Under the pieces are notes generated by a model. It saw only the letters and a list, made by a program, of their open reading frames with translations, had not been told where the DNA came from and did no database searches. From Candidatus Saccharimonadota bacterium (GTDB lineage: Bacteria > Patescibacteriota > Saccharimonadia > Saccharimonadales > Saccharimonadaceae), in the NCBI GenBank assembly GCA_017514045.1, contig JAFWLS010000018.1:38073-102072 (forward strand): a stretch of DNA of 64,000 nucleotides, given 5' to 3'. The position numbers and the translations under genes were made by a program. The stretch's first letter is position 1. Every line of letters begins with the position of its first letter. Below are positions 34,433-43,331 of this stretch, in pieces.

Positions 34433-34513
34433 TCTTTCATTATATCACAACGCGAATATAAAAGACAACAGCCAAACTGCCGTTCAACCCCATAATAGTT
34501 TATATTCTAAACT

Positions 34514-35065
34514 TTACCCATCTAATCGACCGTATAATATTTCGGAATATGTTTCCTGCGCTTCATTCTTTTCGTCAAGACTCTCAAACGTCTTCATCAC
34601 TTCATTCCGGAGCATTTCCGCAGAATCTTTCTCTCCCATCTCCGCTTCAATTTTTGCATAATAATTTTGTACGCCCTCAATCTTATCCAAATACATAGTT
34701 GTCCCATCACCCATTTTTATATCTTGTCTCCGACGCGATATTTCTGCAATCTGTTTAAAACCTAGTTGCAAAATAATATTCACTGCTTCCGTATAATCCA
34801 AAACCTTCGTTTCGTCCACAATTTCTATATTTGAATCCTCGATGTGCCGCTTTAAAACAATGCTGTACTTAGCCGGCCTATCAACTGCTTTCATTTCTGT
34901 TCGCATAATTAACCTTGGGTAGCCACCGCCCCTCCTAAAGCTCCTCGGCACATACACACGATCGTGTTGCCAATAGATCGCTCCGAAATCCATACCAAGC
35001 GCCGTCAATCGATTTTCAAATTCCTCACGGCTTTTTAATTTCATTTTCACTACAATCTTTTTCAT
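34514..35065 (-). CDS. CYTH-domain protein (CyaB/ThTPase-like)
   Basis: 183 residues with the CYTH beta-tunnel pattern: 'RLIMRTE', 'YSIVLKRH', 'EISRRRQDIKMGDGTTMYLDKIEGVQNYYAKIE'-type sequence, seen in parts. CYTH proteins bind triphosphates with Mg2+, for example class IV adenylate cyclase, thiamine triphosphatase or tripolyphosphatase. The diagnostic N-terminal ExExK is changed here to 'VVKMKLK', keeping the lysine but lacking the acidic residues. Activity is therefore uncertain. It follows rnhA by 24 bp on the same strand. Confidence 0.7.
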   Translation of the reverse strand: MKKIVVKMKLKSREEFENRLTALGMDFGAIYWQHDRVYVPRSFRRGGGYPRLIMRTEMKAVDRPAKYSIVLKRHIEDSNIEIVDETKVLDYTEAVNIILQLGFKQIAEISRRRQDIKMGDGTTMYLDKIEGVQNYYAKIEAEMGEKDSAEMLRNEVMKTFESLDEKNEAQETYSEILYGRLDG

Positions 35066-35089
35066 TTTCTCTCCTCTTATGTAGTCTAT

Positions 35090-35518
35090 TTATTTGGCAG
35101 GAACTTCTGCTCCCTTTCGAGCTTTATTTGCCCATTCATCTGCCAATTCATTCATTTCTGTTCCCACATGCCCCATCGTAAAATGCAGTTCTACAGGATA
35201 TTTATTATATAATTCCCAAGCCTCTTGCACTAAGTCCAAATTTTTTATTGGACCATTTTTTTTCTTCCATCCATTTCTCTCCCATCCTTGTGCCCATTTT
35301 GTTAACACATTGATCCAAAACTCTGAATCAGTCCAAATTTCACATCCTTCACTTCCCGCATACTTCATTGCTTCTATAAAAGCGCGTCCTTCCATACGAA
35401 TATTTGACGTATTCTTATCTCTTCCAAGACATACCGGTTCACCATTTTCCAGCACCGCATAACCACCCGGACCGGGGTTGGGACTCGCGCTCCCATCTGT
35501 CCACAAAACTTTTTTCAT
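35090..35518 (-). CDS. rnhA: Ribonuclease HI
   Basis: A 142-residue enzyme that cuts RNA in RNA-DNA hybrids. The catalytic acidic residues are seen in 'WTDGSASPNPG', 'MEGRAFIEAM', 'WTDSEFW' and 'NELADEWAN', with the catalytic His in 'MGHVG'. It begins only 19 bp from the divergent relA, sharing a palindromic -10 region. Its -10 is 5 bp from the ATG, so the mRNA must be leaderless. Cotranscribed with the CYTH gene. Confidence 0.95.
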   Translation of the reverse strand: MKKVLWTDGSASPNPGPGGYAVLENGEPVCLGRDKNTSNIRMEGRAFIEAMKYAGSEGCEIWTDSEFWINVLTKWAQGWERNGWKKKNGPIKNLDLVQEAWELYNKYPVELHFTMGHVGTEMNELADEWANKARKGAEVPAK

Positions 35519-35537
35519 ATGCTATTATAATAACATA
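35519..35537. promoter_or_regulatory. 19-bp divergent leaderless promoter, rnhA/relA
   Basis: The whole intergenic region is 19 bp and is centred on the palindrome TATTATAATA (35523-35532). Read rightward the -10 is TATAAT at 35526-35531, 6 bp from the relA ATG. Read leftward it is TATAAT at 35529-35524, 5 bp from the rnhA ATG. The two hexamers share four base pairs, so only one polymerase can bind at a time. Any -35 contacts lie inside the opposite gene. Confidence 0.75.
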
Positions 35538-37004
35538 ATGCCCGAGAATAAGAAACCGTCCAACAAGAAGCACCCCGAAAGGCCAGTTGAATCTGAGCGC
35601 ATTAAACGTGCAGTCGAGATTGCTACCGAAGCTCACAAGGCTCAACTCCGCAAGACCGGTGAACCATATATCATTCATCCGCTAGCCGTTAAGAAAATAC
35701 TCGAAGAATGGCAAATGGACGAGGATACCATCATCGCCGGCATACTTCACGACACCGTCGAAGACACTAGCTTGACCTTAGAAGACATCAAACGAGAATT
35801 CGGCGAATCGGTCGCTTTTCTCGTCGACGGCGTCACTAAGCTCGGCCAAGTTCGCAAGAATATGAACGATCTCGATACCTATCTTCCCGAAACTAGGGAT
35901 AATTTCCTCCGCCTTATGATTGCTACTGGCAACGACATCCGCGTACTTATCATCAAGCTCGCCGATCGTCTGCACAATGCTCGCACCCTCTCAGCCCTTC
36001 CACCAGACAAACAGAAAAAAATCGCTCTCGAAACTCTTGAAATCTTTGCTCCACTCGCTGACCGTCTCAACATGGGTCGCCTTCGCGTTGAGCTCGCTGA
36101 CATTGCCTTTTCCTACGTTGACCCCAAACGCTATGATTATCTCAAAAAACTCATTGAGGAAAACAATAAACAAGCAGCTAAAGCCTTAAAACAAATCGAA
36201 CAAGAAGTCTCCGATCTCCTCACTAAAGAAAAAATGGAATTCGAGATTTCTGGTCGTATTAAGTCAGTCTATTCCCTCCACAAAAAGCTTGCCAAACATA
36301 ATCAAAACTTAGGCGAGATTTATGATCTCACCGCGCTCCGCATCATCGTTCCCGATATCACCAGTTGCTACCTTGCGCTCGGGCTCATTCATTCCCTTTA
36401 CACGCCCATGAATGGTCGTATCAAAGACTATATCGCAAAGCCAAAGCAAAACGGTTATCAGTCTCTTCATACTACCGTTATTACCAAGAATAAAAAAATC
36501 GTCGAATTTCAAATCCGCACTCGCGAGATGCATGAATACGCCGAACGTGGCCTTGCCGCTAGTTTCTATTATAATGAACAAAAACTTACCGAAAGCTATA
36601 AGCAAGGCAAAATTCAACACCTACCCACTAATCTTCTCTGGATTACCGAACTTCAAGACGCTGCCGCTAAGCTCAAAGAAGGTAAGAAAGTTGATCTTAA
36701 AAAACTTCGCCTTAATCTCTTCGCCGACAAGATCTTTGTTTATACACCAAAGGGAGACATCATTGATCTTCCAAAAGGTTCCCTTCCGCTTGATTTTGCT
36801 TTCCGTCTCCACAGTGAAATCGGCGGTCACGTTGTTGGCGTCAAAATTAATGGTAAGATGAGTAACCTTAATCGCAAACTCGAACAAGGTGATATCATTG
36901 AAATTCTCACCAGTAAAAATCAAACTCCTAAGACTTCTTGGTTTGATAAAGTTTTTACCTCACACGCCAAGCAAAAGCTTCGCCAAATGCTCCCAAAAGA
37001 ATAA
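35538..37004 (+). CDS. relA: RelA/SpoT (p)ppGpp synthetase/hydrolase, C-terminally short
   Basis: 488 residues. The hydrolase HD domain (~45-190) is intact ('HPLAVKKILEEWQ', 'GILHDTVEDT'). The synthetase domain (~255-370) is intact ('RIKDYIAKPKQNGYQSLHT', 'EFQIRTREMHEYAERG'). A TGS domain (~393-455, 'FVYTPKGDIIDLP') follows. The C-terminal zinc-finger and ACT/RRM domains of full-length Rel (~730 aa) are missing. The enzyme makes and breaks the alarmone (p)ppGpp. Start at ATG 35538 because an upstream frame would run through the promoter. Confidence 0.94.
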   Translation: MPENKKPSNKKHPERPVESERIKRAVEIATEAHKAQLRKTGEPYIIHPLAVKKILEEWQMDEDTIIAGILHDTVEDTSLTLEDIKREFGESVAFLVDGVTKLGQVRKNMNDLDTYLPETRDNFLRLMIATGNDIRVLIIKLADRLHNARTLSALPPDKQKKIALETLEIFAPLADRLNMGRLRVELADIAFSYVDPKRYDYLKKLIEENNKQAAKALKQIEQEVSDLLTKEKMEFEISGRIKSVYSLHKKLAKHNQNLGEIYDLTALRIIVPDITSCYLALGLIHSLYTPMNGRIKDYIAKPKQNGYQSLHTTVITKNKKIVEFQIRTREMHEYAERGLAASFYYNEQKLTESYKQGKIQHLPTNLLWITELQDAAAKLKEGKKVDLKKLRLNLFADKIFVYTPKGDIIDLPKGSLPLDFAFRLHSEIGGHVVGVKINGKMSNLNRKLEQGDIIEILTSKNQTPKTSWFDKVFTSHAKQKLRQMLPKE

Positions 37005-37012
37005 ACTTGTGT

Positions 37013-37025
37013 TATAATAACGTAT
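37013..37025 (+). promoter_or_regulatory. parAB leaderless promoter
   Basis: TGT-TATAAT (hexamer 37013-37018) followed by 7 bp and the parA ATG; no Shine-Dalgarno fits. Confidence 0.7.
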
Positions 37026-37805
37026 ATGGCTATTGTGATATGTATCACGAATCAGAAAGGAGGTGTCGGTAAAACCACTACGGCGGTTAACCTCGGATAT
37101 TACCTTGCCAAAGATCGATATCGCACTCTAATCGTTGATACTGACCCTCAAGGCAATGCTACATCAGGTCTAGGAATTGATAAATCCAATCTAGCCAATG
37201 GCATGGTCGAAGTTATGCTAAGCACTGCACCCGTCGAAAATGCTATTTTGCCGACTAAATACAAAAATCTCAGTATTCTGCCAACTACAGCCGAACTAGC
37301 TAACGCCGAAGTTGAACTCGTTTCCAAAAAAGGCAAGTTTAGTATTTTAAAAAACGCTCTTGCCCGTATTTCAAAACATTACGATTTTATTATTATCGAC
37401 TCACCACCATCCCTCTCTCTTCTTACGGTCAACGGCATGATCGCGTCCAATTATCTCCTCCTTCCGGTCCAAACCGAGTTCTATGCGCTAGAAGGCGTCG
37501 CGCAACTTCTTGAGAGCATGAAGCTAGTACGTAAAGCCATGAACCCCAATCTCCAGCTTCTCGGTGTGCTCGCCACGATGTACGACAAGCGTACTTCCCT
37601 CTCTGCTCAAGTTCTCGCTGAGATTCGTAAGTATTTCAAAGACCGCACTTTTGAAACAACAATCCCAAGGAACGTTCGTATCGCTGAGGCTCCTAGCCAT
37701 GGTGCTCCAGTTGGCGAATACGACAAATTTAGTAAAGGAGCACGCGCATATAAGGAGCTCGCTCATGAGGTCGAGCTAAGAACAAGAAGAGGAGGCAAAA
37801 AATGA
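37026..37805 (+). CDS. parA: Chromosome partitioning ATPase ParA/Soj
   Basis: A 259-residue ParA with a deviant Walker A 'QKGGVGKTTTAVNLG', Walker A' 'DTDPQGNATSGLG' and Walker B 'FIIIDSPPSLSLL'. It uses ATP to move ParB-bound origin regions. There is no N-terminal HTH, as is typical of chromosomal Soj. Its stop overlaps the parB start by 4 bp (ATGA). Predicted leaderless. Confidence 0.96.
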   Translation: MAIVICITNQKGGVGKTTTAVNLGYYLAKDRYRTLIVDTDPQGNATSGLGIDKSNLANGMVEVMLSTAPVENAILPTKYKNLSILPTTAELANAEVELVSKKGKFSILKNALARISKHYDFIIIDSPPSLSLLTVNGMIASNYLLLPVQTEFYALEGVAQLLESMKLVRKAMNPNLQLLGVLATMYDKRTSLSAQVLAEIRKYFKDRTFETTIPRNVRIAEAPSHGAPVGEYDKFSKGARAYKELAHEVELRTRRGGKK

Positions 37806-38644
37806 AAGGTTTAGGACGTACTTTTGAAAGTTTAATCCCTACTGACCTCGTTGATGAAGAATTTGATCCAACTTCACTAGAAGACGAAAAAGTATCTAAG
37901 CTTCTAGAAATATCTCTAGATAAAATCATCCGCGACGAAGACCAACCACGCAAAGATTTCGATCCAGACGCACTTCAATCGCTTGCCGACTCTATCAAAG
38001 CTAACGGAGTTTTACAACCAATTGTCGTCGTCCGCCAGGAAGACAAGTACCAAATCGTTGCTGGTGAACGACGCTATCGCGCCACTAAGCTAGCTGGACT
38101 TACTACTATTCCCGCTATCGTCAGAACGCTAGATGCTCAAAACCGCCTTGAACTCTCAGTGATTGAAAACGCGCAGCGTGAAGACCTGAATGCTATCGAG
38201 CTAGCTACCGCTTACGCTAAGCTCAAAAACCAATTCAATCTCACCGCCAAGGAAATTGGTGAGCGCATCGGCAAATCTGAGTCCTCAATTACCAATACCA
38301 TGCGCCTTCTCAACCTTCCAGATTTCGCCAAAAAAGCCATGATAGAGAACAATCTCAGCGAGGCCGTTATGCGACCATTACTTGTCCTATCCGACGATAA
38401 GATCGCCGAAATCCTTCCGCGCATCATCCAAGGATCCTGGACTGTTAAACAAGTAGAAAATTTTCTCAAAGCTAAAAAGCCGATCTCATCTGCTGCTGCC
38501 ATCAAAGCTAGTCTCAATTACGACCGTGAGCAAAACTTCGCCAAGAAGTTTCATGCTCACAAGGTCAAAATCACGAACAAATCTATCACTATAACTTTCA
38601 AAAATAGCAAAGAATTAGAAAAGCTGCTGGATAAGCTACAATAA
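37802..38644 (+). CDS. parB: Chromosome partitioning protein ParB/Spo0J
   Basis: 280 residues. The N-terminal ParB/sulfiredoxin-like CTPase domain has 'QPRKDFDPDALQSLADSI' and 'IVAGERRYRATKLAG'. A KorB-type helix-turn-helix ('LTAKEIGERIGKSESSITNTMRLL') and a C-terminal dimerisation segment follow. It binds parS sites. I found no convincing parS consensus in the window. Operon with parA, closed by a strong terminator. Confidence 0.96.
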   Translation: MKGLGRTFESLIPTDLVDEEFDPTSLEDEKVSKLLEISLDKIIRDEDQPRKDFDPDALQSLADSIKANGVLQPIVVVRQEDKYQIVAGERRYRATKLAGLTTIPAIVRTLDAQNRLELSVIENAQREDLNAIELATAYAKLKNQFNLTAKEIGERIGKSESSITNTMRLLNLPDFAKKAMIENNLSEAVMRPLLVLSDDKIAEILPRIIQGSWTVKQVENFLKAKKPISSAAAIKASLNYDREQNFAKKFHAHKVKITNKSITITFKNSKELEKLLDKLQ

Positions 38645-38677
38645 ATAAAGCCCCTTCCGGGGCTTTATTTTATTTTA
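38644..38677. terminator. Bidirectional terminator parB/rplU
   Basis: AATAAAGCCCC, loop TTCC, GGGGCTTTATT, followed by TTATTTT. An 11-bp stem serving both convergent genes. Confidence 0.92.
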
Positions 38678-38978
38678 TGCTTTCGATTTTGATTTCAGAA
38701 TAGCGCTGGCGGTGGCCGTTCTCTTTATGCACGCGCTTCTTGGAATGATAGCGAATGACGCGAACTTTGTCGCCCTTGATTTCTGGCTCAACAACCTTTG
38801 CCTTCACTTTCACGCCTTTAACGGTTGGTGTCCCAACAGTAGTCTTATCAGCGTCAATTACGAGCAAAGCATCAGTCTCGAGCTCTTTGGTTCCTTCCGG
38901 GAGGAGGTCCACCCGTAGGGTCTCACCTTCAGTGGCAATATATTGCTTGCCACCTACTAAAATGACTGCCTGTTTCAT
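38670..38978 (-). CDS. rplU: 50S ribosomal protein L21
   Basis: 102 residues of bL21, a 23S-binding protein of the large subunit. The N-terminus 'AVILVGGKQYIATEGETLRVD' and 'HSKKRVHKENGHRQRYSEIKI' near the end are diagnostic. A TGTGATAAAAT -10 element and an AAGGAAA Shine-Dalgarno precede the start. rpmA (L27), the usual partner, is not adjacent. Confidence 0.96.
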   Translation of the reverse strand: MKQAVILVGGKQYIATEGETLRVDLLPEGTKELETDALLVIDADKTTVGTPTVKGVKVKAKVVEPEIKGDKVRVIRYHSKKRVHKENGHRQRYSEIKIESIK

Positions 38979-39009
38979 AATTTCCTTTGTTTATATCCCA
39001 ATTATTTTA

Positions 39010-40335
39010 TCACATCTGCTCTGGTTTATCAAGACCATCACCCTTAGCCTCATTCTCTAGCCTCTTCAAAGTTCTTCTACTATTCACATAATAGAATATA
39101 CCCACAACCAAACCGGCCACAATCACTCCAGCGAGCACTATTTCAGCCGGACCAGTGCTAGGTAATTCTGACGGCAAACAACCATCCCCGTCTCGTTTAA
39201 CCTCTATACGCACTTTGTCGTGCAGTGTAGCGATTCCCATTTCGTCATTTCCTACAGTCTGAGCACTTACTCCGGCCAAATTATAAAGCACCGTCTTGCC
39301 GCATTCAAATGTTTCTGCTTCACCAAGCTTAACTTTATAATAAATTTCCGCCGTTTCACCAGATTTAATCTCTCCAACCTCAATACCGCCATCGAATAAT
39401 CCACTTCCCTCCTCGTCTTTTATTATCCGTTCAGTACCATTAGCCACTATTCGTGTACTATCAACGATATATTCCATTCCCTCTCCATCCTCAAGTGTGT
39501 CAACAACGGTTACCTTTTGTGTTAACGTCCCGGTATTCTTATATGTAATTTTGAATTCAGCTTCTTCGCCAGGTTTCATTTCGGCATCTTTAGACCAAGT
39601 CGTTCCACCGTCTTTACTAATTTTCTTGTCCATTTCAAACGTCGAGCTAGGCTCCACCACCTTCTCCGCATGGATTCTAAACACGACTGTTCCGGAATAT
39701 TCAGCACAACCAGGGATTAAACCGTTAAATACCTTCACGCCCAAATATGTTCCGTCTGCAGAAAACAATTCTGCACTATTCACCTCGCTACCAGAAAGAT
39801 CCCAATCGTTATAAATCTTTGCACTACCAGAAATGTAGCTTAACTTTACTTTCTCATCTGCAATTATGTACGCTTCATCCCAGACTTCTTCTGGATTCGC
39901 GGTCACCGAGTAAATTAATCCATCAATCTCGCCCTTTTCGCCCTCATTCAATGCTTCGGGAAAAGCCGCCATAAGTCTTGTCTTCTGCGCAACGCCCTTG
40001 TAGTTATATTCCACTTTATTGTAAATCGAAGCCGCATCGTTGTGGTAATAAATAGTTACAACATAATCTTTACCGCCTTTAATGTGCAACTCATTAACGG
40101 CCGTACTCGTTCCTTCAGTCACCGCCTCCGCCACACGCACGAAATCGCGCTCATCTCCCACCGATGTATTATCCGTAATCGAATTAAATGTAGCGTAGTC
40201 CGCCGGATCCTCCATCGTCCAGGTCTGTCGCTCTGGCCCCCAAGCATTTGCTTGAGCGACGTTCAACCCGCCTAACACCAATGCTAAAAGCGCGCTGACA
40301 TATATCTTCTTTTTGTTGTTCTTCTTATCTCCCAT
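39010..40335 (-). CDS. LPSTG-anchored surface protein with DUF11-like repeat
   Basis: About 441 residues. A signal peptide (basic start, hydrophobic 'ALLALVLGGLNVAQANA') is followed by extracellular beta-rich domains. One (~245-355) resembles a DUF11-type repeat: 'MKPGEEAEFKITYKNTGTL', 'KVTVVDTLEDG', 'IKSGETAEIYYKVKLG'. The C-terminus has a sortase signal: 'LPSTG', then a hydrophobic stretch, then 'NSRRTLKRLE'. It is probably covalently attached to a wall, possibly for contact with a host bacterium (inference). I chose the ATG at 40335 because a GGAG Shine-Dalgarno lies before it. No sortase gene is nearby. Confidence 0.8.
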   Translation of the reverse strand: MGDKKNNKKKIYVSALLALVLGGLNVAQANAWGPERQTWTMEDPADYATFNSITDNTSVGDERDFVRVAEAVTEGTSTAVNELHIKGGKDYVVTIYYHNDAASIYNKVEYNYKGVAQKTRLMAAFPEALNEGEKGEIDGLIYSVTANPEEVWDEAYIIADEKVKLSYISGSAKIYNDWDLSGSEVNSAELFSADGTYLGVKVFNGLIPGCAEYSGTVVFRIHAEKVVEPSSTFEMDKKISKDGGTTWSKDAEMKPGEEAEFKITYKNTGTLTQKVTVVDTLEDGEGMEYIVDSTRIVANGTERIIKDEEGSGLFDGGIEVGEIKSGETAEIYYKVKLGEAETFECGKTVLYNLAGVSAQTVGNDEMGIATLHDKVRIEVKRDGDGCLPSELPSTGPAEIVLAGVIVAGLVVGIFYYVNSRRTLKRLENEAKGDGLDKPEQM

Positions 40336-40349
40336 ATTAATCTCCATTT

Positions 40350-42280
40350 TTAAAGTCCTAAATCTGCTAAATCTGCGGCCAAATCTTCTTGCGAAGCTGG
40401 CTGCTCATTTACTGTCCTCTGACCAATATTTTCCGGACGCTCTGTTCTTCCGTTCTCCATATCAGCTCCTGAATTATTATTTATTACGACATTTTCATTC
40501 TTTTTTACTTCCTCGATCGGCTTCTTTACTGCCTCCGGATTCTTAGTTGGTTTCTCTGTAATAACTGGAGTCGGTTTAGGAGTTGGTTCTTCGGTAATAA
40601 CAGGAGTTGGTTTTTCCGTAACGACAGGAGTTGGTTTTTCCGTAACGACAGGGGTCGGTTTTTCCGTAACGACAGGGGTCGGTTTCTCAGTAACGACAGG
40701 AGTTGGTTTTTCCGTAACGACAGGGGTCGGTTTTTCCGTAACGACAGGAGTCGGTTCCGGAGTTGGCTTTTCTGGTTCCGGAGTTGGCTTTTCTGGTTCC
40801 GGAGTTGGCTTTTCTGGTTCCGGAGTTGGCTTTTCGGTCTCCTGGCCTGCTTTATATTCGATGTTCCCTGCACGGCCTTCTTCTCCACCTTTCTCACCAA
40901 TATTAATCCAAGCTCTACTACTAATTTTGCTCCATTTGCCTTATCTTGCTCAGCCTTACTCATTGTTTCGAATTCATGATTGAACGCTTCTTTATCGGAA
41001 ATGACATTTTTTCCATCCTTACCAAAGAATGTCACCTGTACGGCCCCCTCATTTCCACGAAGCTGCGCAAACATTTTAATTTCACTCTGTTCGCCATCCG
41101 ACGGATCGCCAGTCTGGTCCTTCATATCTCGCGCCATAATACTATTCTTCGACAACTTGGCCTTTGCAACTTTTCCGTAAAACAACGCGTAGAATCTATT
41201 TACAAAATCATCGTACTTTTCATCATCATAACCAGCAAGTGCGTCCGCGAACGCATTCTCTTCATCCATACTCTTGAACTCTGCTATGCCCATCTCTGAT
41301 TCTAGGTTCATATGTGAAATCATCGCCACCAATTCTTTAGGTGAAGTGGCCCAACGTTTTGTTAAATCCTGCACTCTCTCAGCAGGAGATGCACCTTCGA
41401 GTGGCGCGCCGAAAGAATCTTCCGTGGATTTATTCTCAAAATTTACATAATATGGATCGTTTTCACGTATATATCCACCGCTATACTTATATTTATCGAT
41501 CACGCCTAGTCCATCGATATCCTTTTGCCCAATCACATCGAATTTTGCCATCCGCTCATTTTCTACTTCTGGCATCTTAACTTCCTCAATCACAATTCCT
41601 GTTCCAGCGCCCTCGTTGCTATTAATAATGGCTTCAGATTCGGCATTTCCAACTGCGTCTATTGACCCGACCATCTGTTCTGCACTCCCATTAGTTTCCG
41701 ACGCTTCTACTGCAATAGTCTCTTTTCCAGGCTCACTACCTTTTATTAGCATTCCGTTTTGTACTAAACGCCCATCCGGCATTTCGATTATCGGTGCTCC
41801 ATACGTCTCAGTCGCCACCGGCACAGGATTCGCCACCTCTCCGTTGGCTCCAGAACCATCATCCTCACCGCCACCACCCCACGACGGCATCGCTGTACCT
41901 GCTATTACGAGCGCAAGAGCTGTAAACTTTCGAAGCTTTTCGCCCAAATTCCCTCTTCTATCACGTTTACGATCTATCGATTCATGACCGCCATTCTCGT
42001 TTTCAGATCCACTCGGAGTCTCCGATCGCATAAAAGCCGACTCCCATGGTCTTGACCATTCGCCCCCGTCCATGCTGAGGTCTATTCTTTCCCCCATCCG
42101 ACGAGATGAATCTTCAGTCCTACCGGCAAAATAACTCCCTATTCTCTGGCCAATTTCACTTGCGCGTTCCGACGTCATCGCCATACCGCTACTTTCCCAA
42201 TCAATTGGGTTCTCGTAATCTCCGGGCGAAAACTCATCTCCTTGTCTGCGTTCGTGTTTTCCGCGTGTATATTCTCCCAT
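40350..42280 (-). CDS. Surface protein with proline-repeat stalk, frameshifted
   Basis: An uninterrupted frame codes 584 residues to 40526, but its last ~110 residues (repeats of 'KSQLRNQ' type) are out of the natural frame. Restoring one A in the short A-run at 40925-40928 gives '[17 protein letters not shown]', then 'EKPTPEP' x4 and 'TEKPTPVV' repeats, ending at TAA 40350. The restored protein is 643 residues and abuts the LPSTG gene. A charged N-terminus (~1-115) precedes one hydrophobic segment (~118-135), so it is membrane-anchored with a long outer part. The proline repeats look like a wall-spanning stalk. AAGGAG precedes the ATG. Function unknown. Confidence 0.7.
40545..40852 (-). repeat. 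Tandem repeat encoding TEKPTPVV / EKPTPEP
   Basis: Six to seven 24-bp units (TEKPTPVV) and four 21-bp units (EKPTPEP) in the restored frame. Near-identical neighbouring units suggest recent expansion by slippage. The coding pattern shows this is not a CRISPR array. Confidence 0.9.
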
Positions 42281-42281
42281 C

Positions 42282-42659
42282 TTATTCTCCTTCTTCTGCT
42301 TCTTTCATTAACGTTTCCTCAGTCTCAACATTTTCTGTTCCAAGATACTCTCGCTCTACTTCTCGAAAGACCTTCCCGACAATGCTTTCTGGTCTAATCC
42401 CTTCCATAAACAACACAGAGTTCCACTTATCAATCGGGAACTCTTCGCCATCCTTTGTCGCTTCATCCAGTTCCTCTATAGCTTCGTCCGATAGAGCTTC
42501 CAGTGTTTCTTTATTAATTCTATCTATAATCATCTCCTCGAGTCGTTTTTGCTCATTCTCTCGCTGATCGTCAGGAACCTTATTACGCTCAAGCAAGCTT
42601 TGTACAAACTTTGCGAGCTTTTCTCTTCCAACCTCTATTCTATTGTTTATTTTCATCAT
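42282..42659 (-). CDS. Small acidic DUF5663-like protein
   Basis: A 125-residue helical acidic protein. The pattern 'REKLAKFVQSLLERNKV' followed by Glu-rich helices resembles DUF5663 proteins common in CPR genomes. It also resembles the protein at 51728 in this window. It lies 1 bp before the proline-repeat gene and is likely its operon partner. TGG-TAAAAT lies upstream. No known biochemical role. Confidence 0.6.
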   Translation of the reverse strand: MMKINNRIEVGREKLAKFVQSLLERNKVPDDQRENEQKRLEEMIIDRINKETLEALSDEAIEELDEATKDGEEFPIDKWNSVLFMEGIRPESIVGKVFREVEREYLGTENVETEETLMKEAEEGE

Positions 42660-42712
42660 TATTCTCCCTACTTTGCCCTATTTTACCATAACAGGAATGG
42701 AGAATCAACACT

Positions 42713-42740
42713 AAAATGGCCCCCGTTAGGGGGCCATCTT
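42713..42740 (-). terminator. Terminator after the 108-aa gene
   Basis: ATGGCCCCC, loop GTTA, GGGGGCCAT (42716-42737), followed on the minus strand by TTTTAG. A 9-bp GC-rich stem. Confidence 0.85.
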
Positions 42741-42805
42741 TCACCTTATATCTTACCTTCTTTCTTGATAGTCTATTGCATATAATTCACATATTTTACA
42801 TAGGA

Positions 42806-43132
42806 TTACGCTGCCCTTTCATGTTTAGCACCTTCAAAATAGAGATCCAAGACTTTGCTACCAAACTTTCTTTTAGCTTCTCTATTAAAAGCTGCTATTT
42901 CATTTTCCGCTTCTCGGCTGATGATTTCCTTCGACTTATACTCGCGCTCGTTTTCATACGGCTCCAATTGTTCTATAAAGCTGGTTTCTTCCTCTGTTTC
43001 ATCTTCAGCTTCGTCGACTATATCATCGCGCCAATTCGCCTCATAAACATCCGTCGGCAAACTAAGCTCCTCTTCAGGGACTTCATTCTCCCCTACTCTC
43101 CTTTCGTTGATATTGATGATTTTTTCGCTCAT
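42806..43132 (-). CDS. Small acidic protein of unknown function (108 aa)
   Basis: 108 residues, very acidic in the middle ('IVDEAEDETEEETSFIEQLE') with a basic helical end ('AAFNREAKRKFGSKVLDLYFEG'). No membrane segment and no recognised family. A consensus-like promoter (TTGACA, 17 bp, TACACT) precedes it at about 43240-43205 on the minus strand. A terminator follows, so it is a monocistronic gene. Its position beside the surface-protein operon and ftsA does not by itself reveal a role. Confidence 0.65.
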   Translation of the reverse strand: MSEKIININERRVGENEVPEEELSLPTDVYEANWRDDIVDEAEDETEEETSFIEQLEPYENEREYKSKEIISREAENEIAAFNREAKRKFGSKVLDLYFEGAKHERAA

Positions 43133-43331
43133 GTTTTGCCTTTTTGTTTATTTTTGTCTTTATTTGCTAGGTTTTTTATTTTATTTCCTAACTTATTTTT
43201 AGTGTAGCACACTTTCTGATTTTTGTCAATACTACTTATGCTTTATTTTTCAAAAATGTCAAATATAATTCCCCCTCTCTAGATATATCATCTCGCTTTA
43301 CTTCTAATTCCTATTATGCTAAGATTTAGAT

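Noticed and set aside
40545..40852. Tandem repeats as a CRISPR array
   Set aside because: Units are contiguous without spacers and encode a proline-rich stalk in a frame continuous with the upstream protein after one base correction.
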